From Dactylosporangium aurantiacum (GTDB lineage Bacteria > Actinomycetota > Actinomycetes > Mycobacteriales > Micromonosporaceae): 64,000 nucleotides of DNA. The DNA lies in the NCBI RefSeq assembly GCF_000716715.1, contig NZ_JNYJ01000008.1, positions 186,001-250,000 on the forward strand, written 5' to 3'. A program made the position numbers and the translations under genes. The notes under the pieces are model-generated. The model saw only the letters and a list, made by a program, of their open reading frames with translations, did not search any database and was not told the origin of the DNA. Below are positions 8,069-16,894 of this stretch, piece by piece (position 1 is the first letter of the stretch; every line of letters begins with the position of its first letter).

Positions 8069-10552
8069 TCAGCGCAGCCGCAGTGACCGAACGGCGTAGG
8101 GGCCGAGGGCCACGGCGGCCGGGTCGACCTGCGTGCCGCACGGGGTCTCGCCCATGGTGCACTCGCTCCAGTCCGAGGCGGCGACGCCGGTCACCGTCGC
8201 CACCGTCGCCGCGCCGGTCGGGTTCGCCAGGCGCACGACGACGCCGTCGCCGTCCTCGGCCGGCTTCACCGCGGTGACGGTCGCGCCGGTCACCGCCATG
8301 CCGGTGGTGTCGGCCGGCACGGCGGCGCCGAAGCGCAGCTGCCAGGCGCGCAACGGCGCACGGTGCAGCGCGGCCGCGTCCGCCATCTGCCGCTCGCCGG
8401 TGGCCAGGACGACGCCGACGGCGGCGTGGACGTCCCGCAGGCACTGCGCTTCGGGCGTGGGCAGTTGCGGTCCGGCGCCGGTGGTCCGTGACCGCAGGTC
8501 CGGCCGGGACAGCCAGCCGGTGGCGCGCAGCACCGTGACGGCGAGCTCGGGGCGGGTGGCCGGCAGCAGGCCCTGCACCTCGGGCAGGCCGGCGACGAGC
8601 AGGCCGAGCCCGCCGGTGGCGGCCCAGGTGTGGACCGGCGCGACGCCGCACTCGGCTTCGTGGGCGCGCTGCGTGGGCAGGGGCCCGAGCGGGGCGCTCA
8701 ACGGTCGGCGCAGGACGGAGAAGTGGGTGTCGGCGCTCCACGCGTCGGCGGGTTCGGCCGGGAAGTGCGCGCGAAGCCGGTGGTCCTCGGCGGCGTTGGT
8801 GAAGGACAGGTGCCAGTCGACGCGGTCGATGCCGCGCCACAGGGTGAGGGTGAGCCGGATCGGCACCCGCACCGTGTCGGCGGCCCGGGCCTGCCGATCG
8901 GCGGTCAGGCCGCCCGGCAGGTCGAGGTCGGCGTCGACGTGCCAGGTGCGGCGCACGGCGGTGGCGGTTTCGCGCACCGCACGGACCTGTGGCATGACCT
9001 CGAGGTCGTCGCGTGGCGGGTCGTAGTTGTACGTGTCGCCGGCGTCGCCGCCGTCGACGAGGCGGCCCAGGCCCGCCAGGATCCGGCCGGTCCCGGTGTC
9101 GGTCAGCGTGAACGACGCGTCGGCGGCGACCTCGACCCGCCACGGGTGCTCGAACGTGGCGCCCGGCCCGGCCGGCGCGTCGCCGAGCAGGACCTGGTAG
9201 CCGCGCCGGCCGCTGGGGCCGACGTCGGCGACGAACGCGAGCCGGTGCCGGGTCGCCGGCTTCGTGTCGGGCGGCAGGTCGACGTCGGCGCAGAACAACG
9301 GGGTGTCCTGGGACGCACCGGTCTCGAACGGCACGTCGCGACCGTCGCTGTCGCGCAGCCCGACCACGTGGCGCCCGGGTGCGCTGTACACCTCCAGCTC
9401 GACCGGTCCCCGCACGGGGCGCGGGTGGGGGTTGGCCACGACGACGGCGAGGGCGTCGGCTGACGGCGCGCCGTACAGCCGGGTGTCCAGGCCGAGCCGT
9501 TGCAGCGAACGCTCCAGCAGGTGTTCACCCGTCTGGGTGGCGCGGGCGAAGCGGACCTCGTTCTCGCGGTGGACCTCGTCGACCGAACAGCCGCAGATCG
9601 AGTCGTGCGGGCTGTTGGCCAGCACCAGGTCCCACGCGTGACGCAGGGCTCCGGTGGTGGCCGGGGTCGGTCCGGTCAGCGCCAGGTACGGCTCCACCCA
9701 GGTCTCCAGCAGGGTCTGCACCGCGACGTTGGCCTGCTTGAGGTACAGGCGCGAGGAGAGCGTGCCGGGCAGCAGGAAGGTCAGCCAGCCACCCGGATAG
9801 CGCAGTTCGCCGTCGACGACGGGTGCCGTGTCGCGGTCGTGGCCGGGATCGGCGAAGAACGCCGCGAGGCTGCTGTGCGTGAGCGCCGGGTCCGTGCGGT
9901 GTACCGCGGGAGCGAGGTGGTCGGCGCCGTTGAGCAGCAGCTGGGGGCCGCCGCCGACACGTTGCCGCTGCTGGGCGGCGTAGGCGGCGATCCGCTCGGC
10001 CATGCCGTCCTCGTGCCACAGCACGTCGGGCTCGTAGTAGCACTGGTTGACGGCGTAGACCTCCGAGCCGTCCGGGGATCGCCAGCGGAACCGGGCGTGC
10101 TGCGGTGGGGCGCCGCGCCAGACGAGCGCGGTGTCGAGGCCGAAGCCGCGCAGGATGCGCGGCAGGTCGGCGGGGTGGCCGAACGAGTCCGGGCAGTATC
10201 CCACCGTCGCCAGTCCCGCGCCGGCGGCGGCCCGCCGGGCGGTGAGCAGGTTGCGGATCAGGTTCTCGCCGGAGACGAGCTGGTTGTCGGCCAGCACGTG
10301 CCACGGGCCGATCGACAGCCGGCCGGCGCGGGCATGGTCGCGGACGCGTTCGGCCAGGGTCGGGTGCACCGCCTCGACATCGGTGACGGTGATCGTCTGC
10401 CCGTCCAGGTGGAAGGACGGGATCCGCCGCTCGTCCAGCGCGTCGCAGACCTGTTCGACGAGCTCGACCAGCCGGGCGCGGAAGGCCTCCATCGGCCGGT
10501 ACCACTCGCGGTCCCAGTGGACGTGGTGGACGACGTGCAGGTTCGAGGTCAC
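8069..10552 (-). CDS. GH38 alpha-mannosidase
   Basis: An 827-residue cytoplasmic glycosidase with no signal peptide. HVHWDREWY at residues about 8-16 holds zinc ligands, and YCPDSFGHPADLPRILRGFG near residue 120 carries the nucleophile Asp. HDSICGCSVDEVHRENEVRF follows, then the large beta-sandwich C-terminal half. GH38 enzymes cleave alpha-mannosides with retention. The bacterial forms include MngB, which acts on (phospho)mannosylglycerate, and broader mannosidases; which applies here cannot be told. GTG 10552 is chosen because it gives a GTGA overlap with nanE and has AGGAG six bases upstream. With NanE and a ROK kinase next door, the substrate may be an N-acetylmannosaminide or another mannoside. 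Confidence 0.9.
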   Translation of the reverse strand: MTSNLHVVHHVHWDREWYRPMEAFRARLVELVEQVCDALDERRIPSFHLDGQTITVTDVEAVHPTLAERVRDHARAGRLSIGPWHVLADNQLVSGENLIRNLLTARRAAAGAGLATVGYCPDSFGHPADLPRILRGFGLDTALVWRGAPPQHARFRWRSPDGSEVYAVNQCYYEPDVLWHEDGMAERIAAYAAQQRQRVGGGPQLLLNGADHLAPAVHRTDPALTHSSLAAFFADPGHDRDTAPVVDGELRYPGGWLTFLLPGTLSSRLYLKQANVAVQTLLETWVEPYLALTGPTPATTGALRHAWDLVLANSPHDSICGCSVDEVHRENEVRFARATQTGEHLLERSLQRLGLDTRLYGAPSADALAVVVANPHPRPVRGPVELEVYSAPGRHVVGLRDSDGRDVPFETGASQDTPLFCADVDLPPDTKPATRHRLAFVADVGPSGRRGYQVLLGDAPAGPGATFEHPWRVEVAADASFTLTDTGTGRILAGLGRLVDGGDAGDTYNYDPPRDDLEVMPQVRAVRETATAVRRTWHVDADLDLPGGLTADRQARAADTVRVPIRLTLTLWRGIDRVDWHLSFTNAAEDHRLRAHFPAEPADAWSADTHFSVLRRPLSAPLGPLPTQRAHEAECGVAPVHTWAATGGLGLLVAGLPEVQGLLPATRPELAVTVLRATGWLSRPDLRSRTTGAGPQLPTPEAQCLRDVHAAVGVVLATGERQMADAAALHRAPLRAWQLRFGAAVPADTTGMAVTGATVTAVKPAEDGDGVVVRLANPTGAATVATVTGVAASDWSECTMGETPCGTQVDPAAVALGPYAVRSLRLR

Positions 10553-11253
10553 GGGTGCTCCTGGCGCAGTGCGGCGGCGAACCGGGCGGTGATGGACGAC
10601 GGACGGGTGATCGCGGTGCCGACCACGACGGTGTGGGCACCGAGGCGCAGCGCCTCGGCGCACTGCTGCGGGGTGGCGAAGCGGCCCTCCGCGGCGAACG
10701 GGACGCTCAGCGTGCGTGCGAGCCGGGCGACGAGGGCGAGGTCCGGCCCGGGCGGCGGCGGGTCGGGCTCGGTGTAGCCGGCCAGGGTGGTGCTGACGAT
10801 GTCCACGCCGGCGTCCTGCGCGGCCAGCGCCTGGGCCTCGGAAGCGACGTCCGCCATGATCATTACGCCGCTGCGGTGCCGGATCGCGGCGACGGTCTCG
10901 GCGAGCGTGCGCCCGTCGGGTCGGTGCCGGTCGGTGCCGTCGATGGCCACGATGTCGGCCCCGGCCTCGGCGACGGCGATCGCGTCGTCGACGGTGGGCG
11001 TGATGTAGACCCCGTGCCGGCCGCGCTTGACCAGGCCGATGAGCGGCAGGTCCGCGGCGGCGGCCCGGATCGCGGCGATCTCGGCCAGGCCCTTGGCCCG
11101 GACACCGACGGCACCGCCGGCGCGGGCGGCCAGCGCCATGGCCGTCATGTGGATCGGCGCGTCGAGCGGTTCGCCCGGCTCGGCCTGGCAGGAGACGACG
11201 AGTCCGCCGCGCAGTGCGGTGAGCAGCGCCGCGCCGGCGGTCGCCGGCCTCAC
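10549..11253 (-). CDS. nanE: N-acetylmannosamine-6-phosphate 2-epimerase
   Basis: A 234-residue TIM-barrel enzyme that converts ManNAc-6-phosphate to GlcNAc-6-phosphate. The family pattern is strong: LRGGLVVSCQAEPGEPLD at the N-terminus, VGVRAKGLAEI, GRHGVYITPTVDDA, VAIDGTDRHRPDG, MADVASEAQALAAQDAGVDIVSTTLAGYT and LGAHTVVVGTAITRP. GTG 11253 overlaps the stop of the FAD oxidoreductase gene as GTGA. No nanA (sialic acid lyase) or sialidase is nearby, so free ManNAc or a ManNAc glycoside is a likelier source than sialic acid. The ROK kinase two genes further up could supply the 6-phosphate. Confidence 0.92.
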   Translation of the reverse strand: MRPATAGAALLTALRGGLVVSCQAEPGEPLDAPIHMTAMALAARAGGAVGVRAKGLAEIAAIRAAAADLPLIGLVKRGRHGVYITPTVDDAIAVAEAGADIVAIDGTDRHRPDGRTLAETVAAIRHRSGVMIMADVASEAQALAAQDAGVDIVSTTLAGYTEPDPPPPGPDLALVARLARTLSVPFAAEGRFATPQQCAEALRLGAHTVVVGTAITRPSSITARFAAALRQEHP

Positions 11254-12947
11254 CGGGGCACCGCCAGGGCCGCTGTCGCGTGCTCGCGCCACGTCGACGT
11301 CGCTGCCGCTGCCGGTGCCGGTGCCACTGCCGGCCCGGGCAGGCCGAGGCTGTCCCGCACGGTGGCGGCGGCGCCGTGCAATGCCGCCAGGTCGGCGGTG
11401 CCGGGCGTTTCGTCCGGACGCAGTCGCAGGTCGGCGGCGAGGTCCGCCTCCAACGCGCCGTGGGCGGCCAGCAGGTGGGCCGCCGGGAACAGCGGGTCGT
11501 CGGCGGCGACGTCGGCGATCCAGGCGAGCGGCACCGCGTGCCGGGCGAGGGCGAGCTGCGCCGTGACGAGCAGCGCCGGTGTGTCGACCACGTCGCGGGC
11601 GGTCCGGTTCGTGGCGCAGGCGACGGCGGCGAGCGCGCCGGCCGCCTCCCCGACCGCCCACTCGCCGTGGTGCACCCGGTACGCGGCCGCGGCGATCTGC
11701 GTCGCGGCGAGGTTCTTGGCGCCCATGAGCAGGTTGCCGACGCGGCCGACGAGCGCGTGGGCCGGGATCGTGAACGGTGCGGTCGGCTGGTAGACGGGGG
11801 CCGGGTGACCGGTGCGCTCGTGCAGGTCGATGTGATACCAGGCGACGCCGACGGAGCCCGGCAGGTGACGGGCCCGTGCCCGGCCGGGGACCGGGAGCAG
11901 GTCGTGACCGGTCACCGGCCGGTCGTTGCGCAGCCGGCGCGACTCGCGCAGATACGGGGCGGCGGCGTAGCCGTCGACGGTGCCGGCGTCGGCCGCGGCG
12001 AGCCGCAGACCCGGGTAGCCGCGCCCGCCGTCCTCCCGTGGGGCTTCGGTGCGCAGCCAGTGGATGAACGCGGCGGTCAGCTCCCGGCCGGCCCGCTCGG
12101 CGGTGTGTCCGTCACCGATGGGGTCGTAGCCGGCGCAGTCGTTGCTGGCCCAGTTGAGCACGATCAGCTCCGGTGTCCCGGTCCGGAGTCGCCGGTAGGT
12201 CCAGAACGGTGGTTTGCCGTCGGGGCCGTCGGTGAACATCCGGTAGCGGTGCACGCCGCCGTCCCAGCCGGCGATGTCGAGACCGCAGTGCTGCCGCAGC
12301 TCGTCGTACCGGGCCGGGGCCGGGCCGGGGTCGTCGCCGTCCCGGTCGGGGTGGTAGGTCAGCAGCGCGCACCAGGTGAACGACTGCTGGGCCTGGGGAG
12401 CCGGCCCGCCGGGGACGGCGAACGGCTCGCCGTGCGCGTCGGTGCCCTCGGAGCCGACGCTCCAGTGCTCGCCGGCCAGCGGCAGCAGGTCGCCGCGTTC
12501 GGTGGCGTCGATGAACACGGGGGCGGTCAGCCGGGTGCCGTCGGTGAACGTGACGGCCGTGACGGTGTCGCCGTCGACGGTCACCGTCTGCGGTGCGCTG
12601 TGCAACCGGACCTGCACGCCGTGCTCGGCGAGCAGCGCGTCGAGGACACGCTGCCCGACGGCGGGCGGGAAGCACAGCCGGCTGACCCAGCCGTCGCCGG
12701 GGTTGGCCGCTCCCCCGCAGGCCGCACGGATCCGGTCACGCAACTGCCGGTAGGCCGCCGACACGCCGAAGGTCTCGACGTGGGGGTGCTCGTCGAGCGC
12801 GCTGACGAGCTGCGTGGTGAGCTGGCCCCCGACGCGGTCGAGCTCCTCGGTCAGGATCACGGTCATGCCGGCGCGCGCGGCGGCGATCGCCGCGGCCACG
12901 CCGCCGAGGCCGCCGCCGACCACGACGACGTCTGCTTGCGATGTCAT
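11250..12947 (-). CDS. FAD-dependent oxidoreductase (FAD_oxidored family)
   Basis: A 565-residue protein. The Rossmann FAD-binding fingerprint is at the start (VVVVGGGLGGVAAAIAAARAGMTVILTEELDRVGGQLTTQ), and a second dinucleotide-fold segment (PVFIDATERGDLLPLAG) lies near residue 150. GNLLMGAKNLAATQIAAAAYRVHHGEWAVGEAAG near residue 415 is typical of the FAD_oxidored family that recurs in carbohydrate-degradation loci. The reaction is not known; oxidation of a sugar hydroxyl is a reasonable guess. No signal peptide is seen. ATGA overlap with the DUF4127 gene upstream and GTGA overlap with nanE downstream place it firmly in the operon. Confidence 0.85.
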   Translation of the reverse strand: MTSQADVVVVGGGLGGVAAAIAAARAGMTVILTEELDRVGGQLTTQLVSALDEHPHVETFGVSAAYRQLRDRIRAACGGAANPGDGWVSRLCFPPAVGQRVLDALLAEHGVQVRLHSAPQTVTVDGDTVTAVTFTDGTRLTAPVFIDATERGDLLPLAGEHWSVGSEGTDAHGEPFAVPGGPAPQAQQSFTWCALLTYHPDRDGDDPGPAPARYDELRQHCGLDIAGWDGGVHRYRMFTDGPDGKPPFWTYRRLRTGTPELIVLNWASNDCAGYDPIGDGHTAERAGRELTAAFIHWLRTEAPREDGGRGYPGLRLAAADAGTVDGYAAAPYLRESRRLRNDRPVTGHDLLPVPGRARARHLPGSVGVAWYHIDLHERTGHPAPVYQPTAPFTIPAHALVGRVGNLLMGAKNLAATQIAAAAYRVHHGEWAVGEAAGALAAVACATNRTARDVVDTPALLVTAQLALARHAVPLAWIADVAADDPLFPAAHLLAAHGALEADLAADLRLRPDETPGTADLAALHGAAATVRDSLGLPGPAVAPAPAAAATSTWREHATAALAVPR

Positions 12948-14425
12948 TGCTGCTCCACGTCGATGTCGATTTCGAAGGTGCGCCCCCACGGCAGGGCGAC
13001 GCTGCCGGGCCGCACCCGCCAGCCCGGCAGCGGGTCGAGCTGCCGCCAGCGCGCGGTGACGAGGCGCTCGATGCGTTCCTCGACGCCGGCGCCGGGCGCG
13101 ACCTCGTCGTGGCGGGTCGGATCGGTGCCGAGCTCGGCGCGGATGACGGCCCGGCCGTGCGACATGTAGGCGTGGTCCTCGGCGATCCGGTGGGCCAGCA
13201 GCCGCTCGTGCGCCCGCCGGTCCAACGTGCCGGTGGCGGTGCCGACGAGGTAGGCGGTCAGGTGCGCCGCGGCGCTGCCGAGGGTGTTGCCGGCCGTGTT
13301 CCACCCGGCGTACCCGGCGAGGCGTGGCAGCAGGTTCCGCTCGACGAGCGCGGCCAGCAGCGCGGGATCGGCGCCGTTCGGTGTGGCGCAGTCGGCGACC
13401 GCGACGGTCTTGCCGGCGGTGAGCAGCCGCTCGATCAGCACCGCGGTGGCCGCGGCGGCGCCCGGGTCGGGCGCGGCCGGCGGGTTGACCGCCCAGTCCG
13501 CGCCGCCGGGCCGGGGCGGGTGCACGACCAGGACCGCCGGGGCGTCCGGTGGCGTCGACGACGCGGCCAGGCCGGGTCGGGCGCCCGCGGCGGCGAGCTG
13601 GCTCATGGCACCGACGCCGACGGGCACGGGCTCGTAGGGGGCGATGAGCGACAGCTTCGCCGGGTCGGCGCAGACCACCGCGACGTCCGGTGCGACGTCC
13701 GCCGTCTGTGCCAGGGCCCGGGCGACGAGGACGGCACCGGTCTCGTCGGCGCCCGGATGGGACAGCACGGTGCCGCGCGGCTCCAGCCAGCCGGCCCAGG
13801 CGCGCAACCACTGCCACTCCGCGGTGCCGACCGCGTCGACGGCGGAGTCGTCGGCGCCGATCACCAGGGTGCGCAGGGTGCCGTCGGCGGCCAGGCCCAG
13901 CGCGTGCTGGTTGAGCAGGTGGTTGCGGTGCCGGCGGCGCAGGAAGTCCTGGCGGGCCGCCGCCGGCACCGTCGCGGGGTCCGGTGCGGCGGCGCCGTCG
14001 CGCAGCGTGCGGTGCAGCGCGGCCGAGTAGCGGTGCAGCGCGCGACCGCTGGTGGCCCAGTAACCGGGCTCCTCGCCGGCGTCGTCGGCGTCGGGCGTGC
14101 GCTGCACCACCGTTGCCGCGTGCACCGGCTGCGGCAGCTCGCCCAGCACGCGCCACCGCGCCAGGGCGGCGGTGACGGGCTCCTGACTGAGCCGGGAGGC
14201 GATGAGGCCCCCGTGGGCCAGGGTCTCCAGGCTGACCACCGCGGCGTCGGCGCGTGTGGTGCGCAGCCAGCCGGCGATCGCGTCGGCGTCGCCCGGCTGC
14301 CGTTTCGCCGGCAGCGCCCGCGGCGGCGGGCCGCACACGCGGGCGCCGGCCACCGCGGCGATCAGGGCCGGCAGGGTGCGGCAGACGGGCCGCTCGTCGA
14401 GCGGCACCAGCGCGATCGTGATCAT
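12944..14425 (-). CDS. DUF4127 family protein
   Basis: A 493-residue protein. The N-terminus ITIALVPLDERPVCRTLPALIAA is the hallmark of DUF4127, whose members begin with a PLDERPxN-type motif; here Asn is Cys. Other conserved-looking stretches are VSLETLAHGGLIASR, LVIGADDSAVDAVGTAEWQWLRAW, SHPGADETGAVLVAR, and VADCATPNGADPALLA with GYAGWNTAGNTLGSAAAHL. The many Asp, Asn and His residues in loops suggest a metal- or sugar-binding active site, but no function is established to my knowledge. It sits between the ROK kinase and the FAD oxidoreductase with 4-nt overlaps on both sides, so a part in the same catabolic route is likely. Confidence 0.85.
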   Translation of the reverse strand: MITIALVPLDERPVCRTLPALIAAVAGARVCGPPPRALPAKRQPGDADAIAGWLRTTRADAAVVSLETLAHGGLIASRLSQEPVTAALARWRVLGELPQPVHAATVVQRTPDADDAGEEPGYWATSGRALHRYSAALHRTLRDGAAAPDPATVPAAARQDFLRRRHRNHLLNQHALGLAADGTLRTLVIGADDSAVDAVGTAEWQWLRAWAGWLEPRGTVLSHPGADETGAVLVARALAQTADVAPDVAVVCADPAKLSLIAPYEPVPVGVGAMSQLAAAGARPGLAASSTPPDAPAVLVVHPPRPGGADWAVNPPAAPDPGAAAATAVLIERLLTAGKTVAVADCATPNGADPALLAALVERNLLPRLAGYAGWNTAGNTLGSAAAHLTAYLVGTATGTLDRRAHERLLAHRIAEDHAYMSHGRAVIRAELGTDPTRHDEVAPGAGVEERIERLVTARWRQLDPLPGWRVRPGSVALPWGRTFEIDIDVEQQ

Positions 14426-15342
14426 GATGGCTCCAGCGCGGTGATCGCGGCGCCGAAGAGCGCGGCGTCACCGCCGAGTGCGGTTGGCAGGACCGGGACG
14501 TCGGCGCGGATCGGCATCGCCGCGGCGGCGACCGCCGGCACGGTGGCGGCCAGCAGCGCGGGCACCGCGGCGCCGCCGCCGATGACGACCACGTCCGGGT
14601 CGAAGGTGTTGACGAGCCCGCCGAGGACGGTGCCGAGCGCCGTGCCGGCCTCGCGCAGGATCGTCGCCGCGAGCGGGTCGCCGTGCGCCGCGGCGGCCAC
14701 GACGTGCCGGAGGTCCATGCGCTCGGCGTCCGCACCGGTGGCCCGGCGTCCGGCGCGGTAGCGGGCGGTCATCGCCGGCCCGCTCGCCACGGCCTCGATG
14801 TGCCCGCTGCCCCCGCAGGGGCAGGGCAGACCGGCCGCCGGCCCGGCCGGTACGTGACCGAGGTGGCCGGCGGCGCCGCGCGCGCCGGTGAGGAGCCGGC
14901 CGCCGCTGATGATGCCTCCGCCGATACCGGTGCCGACCGCGACGCCGATCACGTCGCGCCGGCCGGCCGCCGCGCCGTGCCCTGCCTCGCCGAGGACGAA
15001 GGCGTGCACGTCGTTGATCGTCCGGCCGGGCAGTCCGGTCAGTGCCGTCAGGGCCGCGGTGACGGCGGTGCCGTCCCAGCCGTCGATGGCGTCGGTCGCC
15101 GAATGGACGACACCGTCGGTGTCGACGACGCCGGCCACCGCGGCGCCGAAGGCCACCGGCGCGGGAACACCGTCGCGCAGCGTGTCCAGCAGGTGCGCGG
15201 CCTGCCGCAGCACCGCCGCGCCGCCGTCCCGGGCCGGCGTCGGTGCCTGCGTCCGGGCGAGCATCCGGTCGTGCCGCACCAGCGCGACAGCGGTCTTGGT
15301 GCCCCCGATGTCGATCGCGGCGACGACACGGTCGCAGCTCAT
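14422..15342 (-). CDS. ROK-family sugar kinase
   Basis: A 306-residue kinase. The phosphate-binding loop is AAIDIGGTKTAVAL, the catalytic Asp lies in RTINDVHAFVLGEAGHGAA, VAVGTGIGGGII is the second ATP motif, and CPCGGSGHIEAVASGPA is the ROK zinc signature. It has no N-terminal HTH, so it is an enzyme and not a repressor. With NanE in the same operon, N-acetylmannosamine kinase (NanK-like) is the best guess, but glucose, mannose or GlcNAc are also possible. ATG 15342 overlaps the gntR stop as ATGA, and its own stop overlaps the DUF4127 start. Confidence 0.88.
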   Translation of the reverse strand: MSCDRVVAAIDIGGTKTAVALVRHDRMLARTQAPTPARDGGAAVLRQAAHLLDTLRDGVPAPVAFGAAVAGVVDTDGVVHSATDAIDGWDGTAVTAALTALTGLPGRTINDVHAFVLGEAGHGAAAGRRDVIGVAVGTGIGGGIISGGRLLTGARGAAGHLGHVPAGPAAGLPCPCGGSGHIEAVASGPAMTARYRAGRRATGADAERMDLRHVVAAAAHGDPLAATILREAGTALGTVLGGLVNTFDPDVVVIGGGAAVPALLAATVPAVAAAAMPIRADVPVLPTALGGDAALFGAAITALEPS

Positions 15343-16061
15343 GCGGTTCTCCGGGTGACGGTGATGCGGTACGAGTAGCGGTCGGCCCGGTACACCGACT
15401 CGCCGCGCTCCACGGCGCGGCCGGCGGCGTCGAAGGTGACCCGGGTGACGTGCAGCGCCGGCGAGAACGGCGGCACGCCCAGCAGCGCCGACTGGTCCGG
15501 GTCGGTGACGGTGGCGGCGATGATCTGGTCCGCGTGATGGGGGGCGGCGCCGCGTTCGGTGAGCGTCTCGTACAGCGATCCGCCGAGTCGGGACTCCTCG
15601 ACGTCGCCGACGACGGTGGCGAGGATCCAGACCTGCTCGACGCACATCGGGCTGCCGTCGGCCAGCCGCAGCCGCTCCACGTACACCACCGGCGTGCCCG
15701 GGGACAGGCCGAGGTCGCGGGCCACCTCCGCGGTCGCGGGAATCCGCTGCCAGGACAGCAGCTTCGACCCTGGTGTGAGGCGCCGGGCGCGCATGTCCTC
15801 GCTGAACGAGGTCAGTGCCAGCGACTTGGAGATCGTGGCCGGGTCGGCGACATAGGTCCCGGAACCCTGCTGGCGGTACACCCACCCCTCTTCTTCCAGT
15901 CGCCGCATCGCCTCGCGCACCGTCGCCCGGGACATCTGGTACCGCGCGGTCAGCTCCCGCTCGCTGGGCAACGGGTCGTGCGGCTGCAGCACCTGCTGGA
16001 TCTCGGTGAGCAGGCGCTGGTACACGATCTCGTGCTTGCGCTCCCCCTGCGTCGAGGTCAT
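15339..16061 (-). CDS. GntR-family (HutC/UTRA) transcriptional regulator
   Basis: A 240-residue repressor. The N-terminal winged HTH reads PLPSERELTARYQMSRATVREAMRRLEEEGWVYRQQGSGTYVA (residues about 30-72), and residues about 80-235 form a UTRA effector domain (TPVVYVERLRLADGSPMCVEQVW... EVxG-like core). HutC-type GntR proteins often sense sugar phosphates; GlcNAc-6-P or ManNAc-6-P would fit this operon. Placed inside the operon between permease and kinase with ATGA overlaps, it would be autoregulated. The AAGTGG...CCACTT site at 19191-19208 resembles DasR-type operators and is its probable target. Confidence 0.88.
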   Translation of the reverse strand: MTSTQGERKHEIVYQRLLTEIQQVLQPHDPLPSERELTARYQMSRATVREAMRRLEEEGWVYRQQGSGTYVADPATISKSLALTSFSEDMRARRLTPGSKLLSWQRIPATAEVARDLGLSPGTPVVYVERLRLADGSPMCVEQVWILATVVGDVEESRLGGSLYETLTERGAAPHHADQIIAATVTDPDQSALLGVPPFSPALHVTRVTFDAAGRAVERGESVYRADRYSYRITVTRRTA

Positions 16062-16894
16062 CCCTTGACACCGCCCTCACCGACACCGCGGAAGAACAGC
16101 CGCTGCAGCAGCAGGAACACCACGATCAGCGGCAGGACGGCGATCATGGTGCCGGCCGCGATGACCCGCTGGTCGTTGGTGAACGTGCCGGACAGGTACT
16201 GCAACCCGATCGTGAGGGTGTAGTTGTCGGGGTCCTTCAACACGATCAACGGCCACAGGAAGTCGTCCCACGCGAACAGGAAGCTGAACACGGCGACCAC
16301 CGCCAGGGATCCGCGGACGCTGGGCAGGGCGATCCGCCAGAACCGGGCCCACTCCCCGGCACCGTCGATGACGGCGGCCTCCTCCGTCTCACGCGGCAGT
16401 GCGAGGAACCCGGTGCGCAGTACCAGGATGGACAGGCCGCTGACCGCGCCGGGCAACAGGACGCCGAGCAGCGTGTCGACCAGGCCGAGGGCTTTGACGG
16501 TGAGGAACACGCTCACCATGATGACCTCGAACGGGATCACCAGGGCGGCCAACACGGCGGCGAGGACCGCGCCGCGGCCACGGAAGCGCATCCGGGCCAG
16601 GGCGTAGCCGGCCATCGCCCCGAACAGGCAGTTCGTGACGACGCTCGTCACGGCGACGATCATGGAGTTGGCGATGTACCGCCACACCGGCACGGTGTCG
16701 GCCACGGCGGCGTAGTTGTCCAGCGTCGGGTGTTGCGGCAGCCAGGTCGCGGACGTGCCGTAGATCGGCTCCTGGGCACCTTTGAGCGAGGTCAGCAACT
16801 GCCAGACGAACGGCCCGAGGCTGACCACCACCATGGCGCACAGCAGCAGGTAGCGTCCGGCCCGGCCGGTGTACAGCCGTGCTCTGGGGTTCAT
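16058..16894 (-). CDS. Carbohydrate ABC transporter permease, MalG/UgpE type
   Basis: A 278-residue inner-membrane protein with about six transmembrane helices. The EAA loop that docks the ATPase reads EEAAVIDGAGEWARFWRIALPSVRGS near residue 170. It pairs with the MalF-type permease encoded immediately upstream, joined by an ATGA overlap, and with the lipoprotein at the head of the operon. No ATPase gene is present, so the importer probably uses a shared MsiK-type ATPase coded elsewhere, as is usual for actinomycete sugar importers. Confidence 0.9.
   Translation of the reverse strand: MNPRARLYTGRAGRYLLLCAMVVVSLGPFVWQLLTSLKGAQEPIYGTSATWLPQHPTLDNYAAVADTVPVWRYIANSMIVAVTSVVTNCLFGAMAGYALARMRFRGRGAVLAAVLAALVIPFEVIMVSVFLTVKALGLVDTLLGVLLPGAVSGLSILVLRTGFLALPRETEEAAVIDGAGEWARFWRIALPSVRGSLAVVAVFSFLFAWDDFLWPLIVLKDPDNYTLTIGLQYLSGTFTNDQRVIAAGTMIAVLPLIVVFLLLQRLFFRGVGEGGVKG

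Noticed and set aside
13169..14761. Long plus-strand open frames opposite the DUF4127 and ROK genes
   Set aside because: They are antisense shadows: low-complexity composition, no ribosome-binding site, and the minus-strand genes show clear families and coupled starts.
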